Shown here piece after piece: positions 4,782 through 5,528 of a stretch of DNA of 5,528 nt. The DNA lies in contig DUES01000006.1 in assembly GCA_011192055.1 (NCBI GenBank), positions 1-5,528 on the forward strand, in the 5' to 3' direction. The position numbers were made by a program, and so were the translations under genes. Every line of letters begins with the position of its first letter. The first letter of the stretch is position 1. The DNA is from Dehalococcoidia bacterium. Its GTDB lineage: Bacteria; Chloroflexota; Dehalococcoidia; Dehalococcoidales; Fen-1064. Below the pieces are notes generated by a model, which saw only the letters and a list, made by a program, of their open reading frames with translations, made no database searches and was not told where the DNA came from.

Positions 4782-5528
4782 ATGGTACAGATGACAGAGA
4801 AAAAGGAAGGTCTGCTTGAGAGGGTCATGACCATAAAACCAACGCCAAGGATTAATAGAATCAGGGAATCCTTCTTGAGTCTCAAACCTACAGCCTCGAT
4901 TAACAGGGCACGTATTGAAACAAGGATAACGAAGGAAACGGCAGCGGACCCAACGATAATCCGCAAAGCGAAAATCTTTGCTGCAGTAACGAGGGAGATG
5001 CCGATTGATATCTATCCTGATGAGCTTTTAGTTGGTTGCTCCAGTGTCAGGCCGCGCTGTACCGATATCACTCCCGGTTCAGACTACAACGTTTCGGAAC
5101 AACGGGCATTTGTCCTTGGATATAAAGCAGATACCATTTCAATTAACCTGAATGATGATGAGAAAAAGGAGTTCGATGAGGAAATCACCCCATACTGGAA
5201 GGAGCAAGGCCGTCCTTCGAGAATCGTGCACTACGGGCATAATGTGCACAACTGGGAGAAGGTACTCAAGAAGGGTTTCCTGGGAATAAAGGAGGATGCC
5301 GAGGAGAGACTGGCCCGACTCGATCTGACTAAACCTGATGACATTAAAAAAATCCCCTTCCTTGAGGGGGTAGTCATAGCTATGGAGGCGTCAGCCGAAA
5401 TCGGGAAGAGGTATGCTGCCAGGGCAAGGGAGTTGGCAGAAAAAGAAGAAGATACCGCGAGAAAGTCAGAGCTGCTGAAAATAGCTGAGGTATGTGACCG
5501 GGTGCCGGCAAACCCGGCGAGAACACTC
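4782..5528 (+). CDS. Glycyl radical enzyme, pyruvate formate-lyase family, N-terminal part (3' truncated)
   Basis: The frame is open for 249 codons to the window edge. The N-terminal PFL domain is recognisable: RINRIRESFLSLKP (23-36), INRARIET (40-47), IIRKAKIF (59-66), the MPIDIYPDELLVG segment (73-85), EEITPYWKEQGRP (133-145), HNVHNWEKVLKKGFLGI (153-169) and a helical stretch with AMEASAEIGKRYAARARELA (200-219), followed by the IAEVCDRVPANPA element (234-246). This matches the PFL-like enzymes related to glycerol/diol dehydratases, choline lyase and arylalkylsuccinate synthases. Family members are about 800 residues, so the active-site Cys and the C-terminal Gly radical site lie beyond the window and the substrate cannot be told. 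It would be a cytoplasmic, oxygen-sensitive radical enzyme needing a radical-SAM activase, which is not in the window. Its own ribosome site and possible promoter suggest it is separate from the redox operon. Confidence 0.88.
   Translation, partial: MVQMTEKKEGLLERVMTIKPTPRINRIRESFLSLKPTASINRARIETRITKETAADPTIIRKAKIFAAVTREMPIDIYPDELLVGCSSVRPRCTDITPGSDYNVSEQRAFVLGYKADTISINLNDDEKKEFDEEITPYWKEQGRPSRIVHYGHNVHNWEKVLKKGFLGIKEDAEERLARLDLTKPDDIKKIPFLEGVVIAMEASAEIGKRYAARARELAEKEEDTARKSELLKIAEVCDRVPANPARTL

Noticed and set aside
4739..4966. Minus-strand frame with hydrophobic stretches
   Set aside because: It is antisense to the well-supported start of the glycyl radical enzyme and its ribosome site.

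Overview
The window looks like a piece of an anaerobic bacterial genome. The evidence is a membrane-bound respiratory module built around a multiheme c-type cytochrome and the start of a glycyl radical enzyme, a class that is inactivated by oxygen. The lipoprotein style of the cytochrome, the formate-dehydrogenase-like partners and the mid-range GC content would fit an anaerobic Chloroflexota (Dehalococcoidia- or Anaerolineae-like) or a sulfate-reducer-type lineage. This placement is an inference without a phylogenetic marker.

Left part (1-3571, + strand): a tight four-gene operon. It holds (i) the 3' part of a tandem rhodanese protein, cut by the window edge; (ii) a lipoprotein multiheme cytochrome c with 11 CxxCH motifs whose frame is interrupted by one in-frame TGA; (iii) a Tat-exported protein with four [4Fe-4S] sites and a C-terminal membrane anchor; (iv) a four-helix cytochrome b of the formate dehydrogenase gamma type. 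The last two overlap by one base. No molybdopterin subunit is present. The module therefore reads as a quinone/cytochrome b/iron-sulfur/multiheme electron chain on the outer face of the membrane, with a sulfurtransferase beside it. The most striking signal is the in-frame TGA at 895-897. It is followed by a perfect 7-bp stem with a GTT loop whose spacing fits a bacterial SECIS element, so the cytochrome may be a selenoprotein.

Middle (3574-4140): a hairpin plus T-run closes the operon and overlaps the end of a convergent CsoR-family repressor gene. This repressor keeps the two conserved cysteines but lacks the copper-ligand histidine, as in persulfide sensors of the CstR type. That fits the neighbouring rhodanese. 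Divergent from the repressor lies a near-consensus promoter (TTGACA, 17 bp, TATGCT) with a perfect ATACCC-N5-GGGTAT operator exactly over the expected start site. No intact gene follows it, only a 12-bp-stem hairpin.

Right part (about 4140-4780): a gene-poor, scarred stretch. It contains a short remnant of an IS3-type DDE transposase on the minus strand, fused to a segment that is open in several frames without recognisable protein. From 4782 a strong ribosome binding site starts a glycyl radical enzyme (pyruvate formate-lyase-like) that runs off the right edge.
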